From Candidatus Segatella mututuai (GTDB lineage Bacteria; Bacteroidota; Bacteroidia; Bacteroidales; Bacteroidaceae), in the NCBI GenBank assembly GCA_002439605.1, contig DJOI01000001.1:1-17999 (forward strand): a stretch of DNA of 17,999 nt. The letters are read 5' to 3'. Below are positions 1-6,918 of the stretch, piece by piece (position 1 is the first letter of the stretch; each line of letters opens with the position of its first letter). The translations under genes and the position numbers were made by a program. A model generated the notes under the pieces. That model searched no databases. It was not told the DNA's origin and saw only the letters and a list, made by a program, of their open reading frames with translations.

Positions 1-50
1 TGTATCTCTTACATAGAGATTCGGAAATTTGGTTCAATTTGGTTCAATCT
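1..50. repeat. Short palindrome and tandem repeat downstream of the recombinase gene
   Basis: Positions 4-20 form a perfect 6-bp inverted repeat (atctct / agagat) with a 5-base loop. Just after it, around 27-48, the unit atttggttca occurs twice in tandem. Both lie 30-80 bases beyond the stop codon of the minus-strand recombinase. No T-run follows the palindrome on the minus strand, so it is a poor intrinsic terminator. It could be a recombinase-related site or part of a gene beyond the left edge. Function is not shown. Confidence 0.3.
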
Positions 51-80
51 TCCATATCCCTTATTTTTATTCACTTTTGT

Positions 81-1064
81 TCATATCGCTGTCAAAATTT
101 TGGCGTTGGCATCGTCCACTTCGGAAGTTTGGATGGAGCGGAGGTATATCTGAGTGGTAGCTTCAGAGTTGTGTCCTAAGGCTTGGCTGATGACAGAGAC
201 AGAGACATCGTTGTCTCTTGCCACCGTCGCCCATGAATGGCGTGCGACATAGAGCGTCAGCTTGCCTTGGATTCCCATCTTCGCACCTAACTTTTTCAGA
301 TGATAGGTGATGCGTGACTCGGCATTATGGTATAGGCGCAGTTCATCCTGTCTATTGTTTGGTGTTGTCTTGTTTTTTCGTTGGGTATCGCTATTTGCGA
401 GAAATGGAAAGAGATAAGGAGAGGAGGCTGTCTCGGCTTGGTACTTATCGACTATATCTTGCATATCTTTCTCCCAACGGATAGAGAGGCGTTGCCCTGT
501 CTTGCTTCGGGTGTAAGTGATAAAACCGTCTTTAAGGTCGGACTTACGCAGATGAGCCAAGTCGATGAAAGAGATGCCACGGAGATAGAAAGACATCAAG
601 AAAGCGTCTCTTGCCAGTTCTTGTTTTGAAGAGAGTTTATTTGCGCCATTAGCATCATTAATTGTATTCAAGTGCTTGATGCTGCTGACGGCTGCTGTAG
701 GAATGGCTCGCTTCTTGGTCTTGGCAATGCCAGTATAGACATTCTTGAAGGGACTCTGTTGCGGAGTTGAAATTAAACCTTTCTCCACAGCTTTGTTGTA
801 TGTGGCACGGAGAATTCGGAGATAGAAGGAACTGGTGTTGGCGCATACCCTCGCCACGTTCTTCAGGTATGCCTCGTAGGATTGCAGTTCTTCCGCATCT
901 ATCTCTTTGAAGGTGATGTCCTTGTTGTTTCTGAATCGCATGTAACTGTTGAGGGTTGTCTTGTAATGCTGCATGGTGCGAAGCTGCCCATTCTTCAGCA
1001 ACAGGGCGATGAGGAGGTTCATGAATTGGAATAACGACTCTGATGTTTTCTTGTTTCTTGCCAT
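81..1064 (-). CDS. Tyrosine recombinase / site-specific integrase, Bacteroidota type
   Basis: Predicted site-specific recombinase that cuts and rejoins DNA through a covalent 3'-phosphotyrosine. It has an N-terminal SAM-like core-binding domain (about residues 10-110) and a C-terminal catalytic domain (about 145-327). Visible active-site candidates are Arg162 in FYLRGISF, Lys188 in SKTGQ, Tyr272-Val-Ala-Arg275 in the box II motif (Tyr in place of the usual first His, which I recall as common in this phylum), His298 in ALGHNS and the nucleophile Tyr307 in TQIYL. I chose the ATG at 1064, giving 327 aa. An upstream in-frame extension to 1133 would overlap a palindromic leader and begins with unconvincing sequence. 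The protein lacks the extra arm-binding domain of long phage or conjugative-element integrases, so it could be a DNA invertase or the integrase of a small element. No partner genes or clear att sites are visible. Confidence 0.88.
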   Translation of the reverse strand: MARNKKTSESLFQFMNLLIALLLKNGQLRTMQHYKTTLNSYMRFRNNKDITFKEIDAEELQSYEAYLKNVARVCANTSSFYLRILRATYNKAVEKGLISTPQQSPFKNVYTGIAKTKKRAIPTAAVSSIKHLNTINDANGANKLSSKQELARDAFLMSFYLRGISFIDLAHLRKSDLKDGFITYTRSKTGQRLSIRWEKDMQDIVDKYQAETASSPYLFPFLANSDTQRKNKTTPNNRQDELRLYHNAESRITYHLKKLGAKMGIQGKLTLYVARHSWATVARDNDVSVSVISQALGHNSEATTQIYLRSIQTSEVDDANAKILTAI

Positions 1065-1102
1065 AATGGATAGTGTATTTACGATGTTTATAAAAATATG
1101 AC

Positions 1103-1120
1103 AGAGACACCTCTGTCTCT
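1103..1120. repeat. Perfect palindrome in the recombinase leader
   Basis: agagaca and tgtctct form a perfect 7-bp inverted repeat around a 4-base loop, 39 bases upstream of the recombinase ATG. Given the nearby candidate -7 box it would fall in the 5' untranslated leader or at the start of the transcript. It could be an operator for autoregulation or a small leader hairpin. It is short, so chance cannot be excluded. Confidence 0.4.
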
Positions 1121-1130
1121 TTTCAAGAAA

Positions 1131-1138
1131 CAAAGATG
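1131..1138 (-). promoter_or_regulatory. Weak candidate -7 box for the recombinase gene
   Basis: The minus strand reads CATCTTTG, one mismatch from the Bacteroidota TAnnTTTG box, about 67 bases upstream of the ATG at 1064. I see no convincing TTTG element 19-20 bases further upstream, so this is a weak call. Confidence 0.25.
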
Positions 1139-1212
1139 CCCCTATATATAATTAATAATGTGTCAGATGTCGTCTCTCTATCGCCTTGACGTTGTCATTC
1201 AACCGTTGCCTT

Positions 1213-1394
1213 CTATTGTACGCCATGAGCCTCCATGAAAAGGGCAACGGCTCTCGTCAACTCCGTATAGAGCTGGTCGTAATCCGGCGACTGGGCAAAG
1301 CTGTCATCGGTGAGGTCGTAGATGAAATACACGTTGTCAACCAAAGGCAGGAGGTTTGAGGAAGTGTCGGAAGAGGTGGATAAAGGATAAATGC
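1213..1394 (-). pseudogene. Probable C-terminal remnant of an unidentified protein
   Basis: An open minus-strand frame of about 60 codons ends at a TAG at 1213-1215. Its last part reads like a real, acidic, soluble protein end, with the segments PLVDNVYFIYDLTDDSF, SPDYDQLYTELTRAV and ALFMEAHG. It has no plausible ATG near its 5' end, and an in-frame stop lies just upstream at about 1399-1401. It is therefore either the tail of a truncated gene or a frame interrupted by mutation. I do not recognise the family. It lies between the recombinase and tsaC on the same strand as both. Confidence 0.35.
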
Positions 1395-1550
1395 TTAGTC
1401 CTTATATTTCCACGGATCGTTTGTCCTGTCACAAGATTTGTCAGCAGAAAACGAAATGGATATGGGGAACACGGCGAAACTAACGGGAAAGGCGATGCCG
1501 TTTACAAAAAGAGAAAAGAGCATAGTAACAAGGGACAATGCGGCAACCAT
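1395..1550 (-). CDS. Possible small hydrophobic protein, 51 aa, or membrane-protein remnant
   Basis: From the ATG at 1550 the minus strand encodes 51 residues starting MVAALSLVTMLFSLF and ending NDPWKYKD. The first 35 residues are strongly hydrophobic, with a break at NGIAFPVS, enough for one or two membrane segments. The end is polar. The frame stays open for about 20 codons upstream of the ATG. It sits immediately before the remnant at 1213-1394, in a different frame, so the two could be parts of one broken gene. The opposing plus-strand frame is basic, as expected for a mirror of hydrophobic codons. No family is recognised. Confidence 0.25.
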   Translation of the reverse strand: MVAALSLVTMLFSLFVNGIAFPVSFAVFPISISFSADKSCDRTNDPWKYKD

Positions 1551-1703
1551 ACCCCAAGGGCAAAAGAAATAAAGTTTAACATAAAATTGCTTGTCGACGG
1601 CAAAGAGAAATTAGTAACCAATACCTCAACGGTGGCGGAGCTACATAGGGACAGAAAAACATTGCCTGGGTCATTGACTTGATGAAAGCCGAAGACAATG
1701 TTC

Positions 1704-1751
1704 TGGGACTTCCCAAGCGTAGCGACTGGCCAAAAGGCGAGCAGTCGCTGC
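1704..1751. repeat. Strong stem-loop downstream of the tsaC terminator
   Basis: agcgactg at 1721-1728 pairs perfectly with cagtcgct at 1742-1749. The stem extends outward by a G-T and a G-C pair (1719-1720 with 1750-1751). Inside it, gcc (1729-1731) pairs with ggc (1736-1738) around an AAAA loop, leaving a 3-base bulge. A smaller tggga/tccca palindrome sits at 1704-1715. Read on the plus strand, this hairpin is followed 18 bases later by a terminator hairpin with a T-run, the arrangement expected of a small structured RNA. I see no good promoter upstream of it. It could also be a remnant of a mobile-element end. Confidence 0.45.
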
Positions 1752-1765
1752 ATGATAACAATACT

Positions 1766-1811
1766 GAAAAAGCCAAGGCAGGACTTGCATCCCCACCTTG
1801 GCTTGTTTTTT
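1766..1811. terminator. Bidirectional intrinsic terminator at the 3' end of tsaC
   Basis: aagccaagg (1770-1778) and ccttggctt (1796-1804) form a perfect 9-bp stem. On the minus strand it is followed by TTTTTC, right after the tsaC stop codon (1811-1813), so it should end the CLC-fmt-tsaC transcript. On the plus strand it is followed by GTTTTTT, so it would also stop transcription from the left. Confidence 0.8.
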
Positions 1812-2383
1812 CACCTGATGACCTTCACCTCGCCATCCTTGCCCAGCTTCACTATGCTCGAAGGCGTGTGGGGCTTATGCTCCTGTCGGCGGCTCCAGCA
1901 AACATAGTCGACAGCCTCCAGCAACTTAGGGTCGATGTCCTGGTAGTTCTGTGCCGCCGGCTCGCCACTCACATTGGCGCTGGTGCTTACCACAGGCTTC
2001 TGGAAACGATAGCACAATTCCTTACTGAAGGGCTCATAGGTGACGCGCATCGCCAAGCTGCCATCCTCGGCCACCAAATTCTCAGCCACTCCCGTGGCAT
2101 CGTCGAGGATGACGGTGGTGGGCTTCACAGGCATGGCCGCGTCGATAAAATCCCACGCCACCTGAGGCACGTTGCGAAAATAACGTGCCATGCGGTCGGC
2201 ACTGTCCACAAGGCAGATGAGTGCCTTGCTGTCGTCGCGATGCTTTATCCGATAAACCTTTGCCACTGCCTCGGCGTTGGTGGCATCGCAGCCGATGCCC
2301 CACACCGTATCCGTGGGATAGAGAATCACTCCACCCTTGCGCATGCACTCCACCGCATTCTTGATATCTTCTTGCTGTGTCAT
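1811..2383 (-). CDS. tsaC: Threonylcarbamoyl-AMP synthase (TsaC/Sua5/YrdC family)
   Basis: Makes threonylcarbamoyl-AMP from threonine, bicarbonate and ATP, the first step of the t6A37 modification on ANN-decoding tRNAs, in the cytoplasm. The protein is a single YrdC domain of 190 aa. Key motifs are GGVILYPTDTVWGIGCDA at residues 17-34, KHRDDSKAL at 48-56 (the family's KxR-type nucleotide-binding region) and the STSANVSG loop at 133-140. It lacks the extra C-terminal Sua5 domain, so it is the short TsaC type. I start it at the ATG at 2383, four bases after the fmt stop. A longer version to 2410 would need a TTG start and would overlap fmt. It is the last gene of the CLC-fmt-tsaC cluster and is followed at once by a terminator. 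Confidence 0.93.
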   Translation of the reverse strand: MTQQEDIKNAVECMRKGGVILYPTDTVWGIGCDATNAEAVAKVYRIKHRDDSKALICLVDSADRMARYFRNVPQVAWDFIDAAMPVKPTTVILDDATGVAENLVAEDGSLAMRVTYEPFSKELCYRFQKPVVSTSANVSGEPAAQNYQDIDPKLLEAVDYVCWSRRQEHKPHTPSSIVKLGKDGEVKVIR

Positions 2384-2387
2384 ATTT

Positions 2388-3365
2388 TTAATTACTTTTA
2401 TATTGTTCAATGTCCCTCATTCCATTCAGGAAATCACGGGTTTCCATTCTCTTCTTGCCGCTCATCTGCAGGGTGTCGAGCCTCAGCCATTCGTCGGCGC
2501 AAGCTATCAACAACTGCTTTCCCTCGACACGCAAGGTTCCGGCGGTCTCGTAAGAAGCAGTTCCTGTCTTGGTTGCCTTGAAGACCTTCAGTACCAGTGT
2601 CTTGCCACCTTCATTCCGAAGCTCGGTCCAGGCGCCAGGATAAGGCGAGAGACCGCGAATGAAGTCGTACACATTCTTGGCAGGCTGACGGAAGTCGATG
2701 CGACAGGTATCCTTGAATATCTTAGGTGCGCCATGCAGCACGGTGCTGGTGGAAATCATATCCTCCTGAGGCATGGATTCAATGTTGCCGTCGGCGGCGA
2801 GCAGACGGTCGATGGTCTCGGTGGCAATCTCGGCTCCCAGGTGCATCAGCCCGTTGTAGACGTACTCCACGTCGGCATCGTCGGGGATGGCAAAAGACTT
2901 CTGCATGATGATGCGCCCTGTGTCGATGTCGTGGTCGAGGAAGAAAGTAGTGACACCCGTCTGCGTCTCGCCGTTGATGACAGCCCAGTTGATGGGAGCC
3001 GCTCCACGATACTGGGGAAGCAACGCCGCATGCACATTGAATGTGCCGAAGCGAGGCATAGCCCATACTACCTCAGGTAACATACGGAACGCCACCACCA
3101 CCTGCAAGTCGGCCTTGTAGCTACGCAACTGCTCCACGAACACGGGGTCTTTCATCTTAACAGGCTGCAACACGGGCAATCCCTGCGACAAGGCGTACTG
3201 CTTGACCTGCGATGGCTGCAGTGTGTCTTGATGGCGTCCAACGGGCTTGTCGGGCTGGGTCACCACAGCCACCACATTATATCCGCCCTCCACAAGGCTC
3301 TTGAGGGATTCCACCGCGAACTCCGGAGTTCCCATAAAGACGATTCTCAAATCTTTTTTCTCCAT
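2388..3365 (-). CDS. fmt: Methionyl-tRNA formyltransferase
   Basis: Transfers a formyl group from 10-formyltetrahydrofolate to Met-tRNA(fMet), supplying the initiator for bacterial translation. At 325 aa it has the usual two-domain length. The N-terminal formyltransferase domain (about 1-200) starts LRIVFMGTPEFAV and has TQPDKPVGR at about 36-44. The catalytic region FNVHAALLPQYRGAAPINW carries Asn110 and His112, and the catalytic Asp lies in the DHDIDTG motif near residues 144-150. The C-terminal tRNA-binding domain covers about 205-320. The ATG at 3365 gives a standard N-terminus. It lies 18 bases after the CLC gene and 4 bases before tsaC on the same strand, so all three are probably co-transcribed. 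Pairing fmt with tsaC joins two tRNA-related translation functions. Confidence 0.97.
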   Translation of the reverse strand: MEKKDLRIVFMGTPEFAVESLKSLVEGGYNVVAVVTQPDKPVGRHQDTLQPSQVKQYALSQGLPVLQPVKMKDPVFVEQLRSYKADLQVVVAFRMLPEVVWAMPRFGTFNVHAALLPQYRGAAPINWAVINGETQTGVTTFFLDHDIDTGRIIMQKSFAIPDDADVEYVYNGLMHLGAEIATETIDRLLAADGNIESMPQEDMISTSTVLHGAPKIFKDTCRIDFRQPAKNVYDFIRGLSPYPGAWTELRNEGGKTLVLKVFKATKTGTASYETAGTLRVEGKQLLIACADEWLRLDTLQMSGKKRMETRDFLNGMRDIEQYKSN

Positions 3366-3383
3366 ATAAGCAATATTTTCATG

Positions 3384-5186
3384 TTATTCAGCCGACATAT
3401 CGGCCACGATCTGCCGATACACCGTATACATCTTGACACGGCTGATATAGCCCACCAGCACGCCCGTGGCATCCACCACTGGCAACTGGGCCGCATCGGT
3501 CTGGTCAAACTTCCTCATTACCTCGTCCATAGGCTCGTGGTCGGTCAGCACGGCCGCCGGCTGCAACATGAGCTGGCGAACAGTGAAACGGTTATAGAGC
3601 TCGGAACGGAAGATGATGTGGCGAATGCGAGTGATGTCTATCACTCCCAGTAGGATGCCTCCCTTGTCGACCACAGGCAGGAAGTTGTTGTTGCTGCGGC
3701 TTATCTCGGACACGAGCTTGCCCATGGGCAGGTCGGCGTGAACTGGATGATAGTCTTTCTCTATGACACTCTGCATGCTCATCAGTGTAAGAGCCGCGCG
3801 ATCGATGTGATGGGTAAGAAGCTTGCCTTCCCGCGCCAGTCGCAGTGCGTAGATGCTGTGGCTCTCAAAAATGCTGATGGTAAGATAGGACGAGATGCAG
3901 ACGATCATGAGCGGCATAAAGAGCTGATAGCCGCCCGTGAGCTCGGCGATGAGGAAAATGCCCGTGAGTGGCGCATGCATCACGCCCGTCATCACGCCCG
4001 CCATTCCCATGAGCGTGAAATTTTGCTCGGGCACGTAGACACCAATATCGTTGGCGTTCCAAAAACGCGAGAAGAAGAACCCCGCGAAGCCACCGATGAA
4101 TAGCGAAGGCGCGAAAGTTCCGCCGCAGCCGCCACTGCCGTTGGTAGCCGACGTGGCAAACACCTTGGTAATGGTTACGAGTGCAATGTAGACGAGCAGC
4201 AGGTGGCCGTGGCCATAAAAAAGCGAGTTGTTCATCACCTGCTCCCAATCCGCCTCCGTCCTACCCTTGAGCAGGATGTTGACAGCCGAGTAGCCCTCTC
4301 CATAGAGCGACGGGAACAGGAATATAAGGGCGCTAAGGACGAGTCCGCCCAGGAGGAGCTTGGCATACGGATGCTTGCCAAGATGGGCAAACACGCCCTC
4401 ACAAGCCGACATGGTTCGCATGAAATAAAGACTGACAAAGCCACAGAATATACCCAGCAGGATACATACTGGCGCACGGTCGAGCACCCAAGGCGAGGTG
4501 AGTGTGAAGTCGAAGAGCGACTTCGATCCCATCAGGATATAGGTGAAACAGGTGGCCGTGACACACGAGATAAGGATGGGCAGGAGCGAGGCCATGGACA
4601 GGTCGACCATCAGCACCTCGAGCGTGAAGACCAGTCCCGCTATGGGTGCCTTAAAGATTCCCGCAATGGCGGCACTGGCCCCGCAACCCACCAATAGTAT
4701 CATCGTTTTTTTGTCCATGCGGAACATCTGCCCCAGATTGGAACCGATGGCAGAACCAGTGAGCACAATGGGGGCTTCGGCTCCCACCGAACCTCCGAAG
4801 CCGATGGTTATGCCAGAGGCCACCACCGACGACCAGCAGTTATGGGCACGCAACTTGGAGTTCTTGGTGGAGATGGCGTAAAGCACTCGAGTGATACCGT
4901 GCGAGATATTGTCGCGCACCACATACTTGACAAAGAGAGACGTGAGATAGATTCCCACAACAGGGAAGAGCAGAAAGAGCAGGTTGTACGTGCTCTTGAC
5001 AAATCCCGAAGTTAGCAGAACCTGTATCTCGTGCACGATGCCATGCAGGAAGTAACCTGCCAACGAAGCCAGCAAGCCTATGACAAAAGCCAACATCAAA
5101 GTCGTCTGGTGATCGGATACATGCTTCTTCTGCCAGGCGACGAACTTCGCCACCATACTCGGTCTCTCAGCTACGTCATCCTTCAT
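3384..5186 (-). CDS. CLC-family chloride channel with two C-terminal CBS domains
   Basis: Inner-membrane anion channel or transporter of the CLC family, 600 aa. The membrane domain covers about residues 28-450 and two CBS domains about 465-595, with the segments LVSEISRSNNNFLPVVD and QLPVVDATGVLVGYIS. Pore motifs are GGSVGAEAPIV at 131-141, where Glu137 aligns with the external gating glutamate, and GSGGCGGTFAPSLF at 350-363. Two positions stand out. The APIAGLVFTLEVL segment has Val191 where H+/Cl- exchangers have the internal proton glutamate. The helix that normally carries GSGIP reads SHGIT at 95-99, so the ion-coordinating Ser is probably replaced. This points to a proton-uncoupled channel. 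The CBS domains suggest nucleotide or ionic regulation. An AGGAGA and an AAAGGA lie just before the ATG. It is the first gene of the cluster with fmt and tsaC. Confidence 0.93.
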   Translation of the reverse strand: MKDDVAERPSMVAKFVAWQKKHVSDHQTTLMLAFVIGLLASLAGYFLHGIVHEIQVLLTSGFVKSTYNLLFLLFPVVGIYLTSLFVKYVVRDNISHGITRVLYAISTKNSKLRAHNCWSSVVASGITIGFGGSVGAEAPIVLTGSAIGSNLGQMFRMDKKTMILLVGCGASAAIAGIFKAPIAGLVFTLEVLMVDLSMASLLPILISCVTATCFTYILMGSKSLFDFTLTSPWVLDRAPVCILLGIFCGFVSLYFMRTMSACEGVFAHLGKHPYAKLLLGGLVLSALIFLFPSLYGEGYSAVNILLKGRTEADWEQVMNNSLFYGHGHLLLVYIALVTITKVFATSATNGSGGCGGTFAPSLFIGGFAGFFFSRFWNANDIGVYVPEQNFTLMGMAGVMTGVMHAPLTGIFLIAELTGGYQLFMPLMIVCISSYLTISIFESHSIYALRLAREGKLLTHHIDRAALTLMSMQSVIEKDYHPVHADLPMGKLVSEISRSNNNFLPVVDKGGILLGVIDITRIRHIIFRSELYNRFTVRQLMLQPAAVLTDHEPMDEVMRKFDQTDAAQLPVVDATGVLVGYISRVKMYTVYRQIVADMSAE

Positions 5187-5281
5187 TTTCCTTTATCTCC
5201 TATTCTTTTGTTATTAATGTCGAATATTGAGTCTTGCTTACGCCACTATGTGTCAACCAGAACGCAACCAAGGCGTACCCA

Positions 5282-5314
5282 ATTCACCATTCAACACTCA
5301 ACATTCAACACTCC
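5282..5314. repeat. Short tandem repeat after prfC
   Basis: attcaacactc occurs at 5289-5299 and again at 5303-5313, a 14-base period, preceded by a partial copy (attcacc). It sits immediately past the prfC stop codon in the 129-bp gap before the CLC gene. From memory, similar attcaac-type runs are frequent between genes in Bacteroides and Prevotella. No T-run terminator is visible here. Confidence 0.5.
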
Positions 5315-5315
5315 A

Positions 5316-6902
5316 TTAAAATTCCGAAGTGAAATGAAACTTGATATGCTTGAAGTCCTGCTGCGCCATGCTGAGCACATAGCCCGAGTCGGCGAGGAAC
5401 ACATCCCTCCCCTCGATATCCTTTGCCATGTACTGGTACTTGCGCTTCTTGAAGTTCTCAAGTTCCTGTGTATCGTCTGCCTCTATCCAGCACGCCTTGT
5501 GCAGGTGGACGGGCTCCCAGCGGCACTTGGCGTTGTATTCGTTCTCCAGACGATACTGGATGACCTCGAACTGCAGCTGTCCCACGGTGCCCACGATGCG
5601 ACGACCGTTGAACTGGTTGACGAACAGCTGCGCCACGCCCTCGTTCATCAGCTGCTCCAAGCCCTTCTGGAATTGCTTGCTCTTCATCGGGTCGTCGTTC
5701 TCAATATACTTGAAAAGCAGAGGCGAGAACGACGGCAGGCCACGGAAATGGAGCTGCTCGCCCTCTGTGAGCGTGTCGCCAATCTTGAAGATGCCGTTAT
5801 CGGGCAAACCCACGATGTCGCCAGGATAAGCCTCGTCGATGGTGTTCTTGCGCTGCGCCATGAACTGGGTGGGGGAAGAGAAGCGGACCGTCTTGCCCAG
5901 ACGCACATGCAGATAAGGCTGATTGCGCACAAACTTGCCCGAGCAAACCTTGCAGAAGGCAATGCACGAACGGTGGTTGGGATCGATATTGGCGGTTATC
6001 TTGAAGATGAAGCCAGTGAACTTCGGCTCGTCCGGCTCCACCAGCCGTTCCTCGGCTTGGGTTGGCCTGGGCGACGGTGCTATTTTGACAAAGCAGTCAA
6101 GAAGCTCCTGAACACCAAAGTTGTTGAGCGCAGAGCCAAAGAACACGGGCGCCACATCGGCCGAGCGATAGGCCTCCACATCGAAGGCCGGATAAACCCC
6201 ATCCACCAGTTCCAAGTCATCGCGCAACTGGGCAGCCTCGCGATTGCCCACATGTTGGTCGAGCTCCTCGGAGTCGATGTCCACCTCGACCTTCTCGGTC
6301 ATGCGCTGCTTGTTGGGAGTAAAGAGGTTGAGCTGTTGCTCGTAGATGTTGTACACGCCCTTGAAGCGGGCACCCTGTCCGATAGGCCAGGAAAGAGGAC
6401 GCACCTTGATTTTCAGTTCCTGTTCCAGCTCGTCCAGAACATCGAACGGGTCGCGACCCTCGCGGTCCATCTTGTTGATGAAGATGATGACGGGGGTGTT
6501 GCGCATACGGCACACCTCCATCAGCTTGCGCGTCTGCGCCTCCACGCCCTTGGCGGAGTCCACCACGATGATGGCAGAGTCTACGGCGGTCAGCGTTCGG
6601 TAAGTATCCTCGGCAAAGTCCTGATGTCCGGGAGTGTCGAGGATGTTCACCTTGTAGGGGTCACCCTTCTCGCCATCGGGCAAATAGTCGAACTCCATCA
6701 CCGACGTGGAAACCGAGATACCACGCTGCTTCTCGATGTCCATCCAATCGGAAGTGGCTGTCTTGCGAATCTTGTTGTTCTTTACGGCACCTGCCACTTG
6801 TATTTGTCCACCAAAGAGAAGGAACTTCTCCGTCAGCGTAGTCTTTCCTGCGTCTGGGTGAGAGATGATGGCAAATGTTCTTCTTCTTTCTATCTCTTTC
6901 AT
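5316..6902 (-). CDS. prfC: Peptide chain release factor 3 (RF3)
   Basis: GTPase that recycles release factors RF1 and RF2 from the ribosome after termination, in the cytoplasm. The 528-aa length is typical of RF3. The G domain shows the P-loop SHPDAGKTT at 14-22, RGISVSTS at 60-67 (switch I region, the RGIS form seen in RF3 where EF-G has RGIT), DTPGHQDF at 89-96 and NKMDR at 143-147. The downstream beta-barrel and C-terminal domains fit RF3 rather than EF-G. The ATG at 6902 gives the conserved N-terminus MKEIERRRTFAIISHPDAGK. It follows the DUF4924 gene after 16 bases on the same strand, so the two are probably co-transcribed. Confidence 0.96.
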   Translation of the reverse strand: MKEIERRRTFAIISHPDAGKTTLTEKFLLFGGQIQVAGAVKNNKIRKTATSDWMDIEKQRGISVSTSVMEFDYLPDGEKGDPYKVNILDTPGHQDFAEDTYRTLTAVDSAIIVVDSAKGVEAQTRKLMEVCRMRNTPVIIFINKMDREGRDPFDVLDELEQELKIKVRPLSWPIGQGARFKGVYNIYEQQLNLFTPNKQRMTEKVEVDIDSEELDQHVGNREAAQLRDDLELVDGVYPAFDVEAYRSADVAPVFFGSALNNFGVQELLDCFVKIAPSPRPTQAEERLVEPDEPKFTGFIFKITANIDPNHRSCIAFCKVCSGKFVRNQPYLHVRLGKTVRFSSPTQFMAQRKNTIDEAYPGDIVGLPDNGIFKIGDTLTEGEQLHFRGLPSFSPLLFKYIENDDPMKSKQFQKGLEQLMNEGVAQLFVNQFNGRRIVGTVGQLQFEVIQYRLENEYNAKCRWEPVHLHKACWIEADDTQELENFKKRKYQYMAKDIEGRDVFLADSGYVLSMAQQDFKHIKFHFTSEF

Positions 6903-6918
6903 AATCGTTGTCTAAATA

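Larger units (their letters stand above)
1141..1765. other. Gene-poor stretch between the recombinase and tsaC
   Basis: About 620 bases with no confident gene. The minus strand has two small protein-like reading frames (1213-1394 and 1395-1550). The plus strand has an open frame (about 1356-1682) that starts at TTG, is very basic, and runs exactly codon-opposed to the hydrophobic minus-strand frame, so at most one of the two is real. Towards tsaC there is a strong hairpin (1719-1751) followed by a terminator. The mix of short broken frames beside a recombinase suggests an eroded insertion or an old integration boundary. That is inference. Confidence 0.45.

Noticed and set aside
190..1110. 12-base match atgacagagaca inside the recombinase gene and in its leader
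   Set aside because: Simple-sequence 12-mers are expected to recur by chance in 18 kb, so this is not evidence for a paired site.
1203..1250. ccgttgcc / ggcaacgg inverted repeat spanning the remnant's end
   Set aside because: 8 bp with about 30 bases between arms. It overlaps protein-like sequence and has no terminator or operator context.
1356..1682. Plus-strand 108-codon frame with a basic product
   Set aside because: It starts at TTG, has no promoter or ribosome site, is highly basic, and is codon-opposed to a hydrophobic minus-strand frame. Its EIKFNIKLLVDGKEKLV segment looks somewhat protein-like, so I left it as a note, not a gene.
2384..2410. Upstream TTG start for tsaC
   Set aside because: It would overlap fmt, and the ATG at 2383 gives a normal TsaC N-terminus.
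1679..3080. Long plus-strand frames across tsaC and fmt
   Set aside because: Antisense to two well-supported genes, with no recognisable domains of their own.
5235..5280. tacgcc / ggcgta inverted repeat between the CLC gene and prfC
   Set aside because: Only 6 bp with a loop of about 28 bases and no T-run. Not convincing as a terminator or operator.
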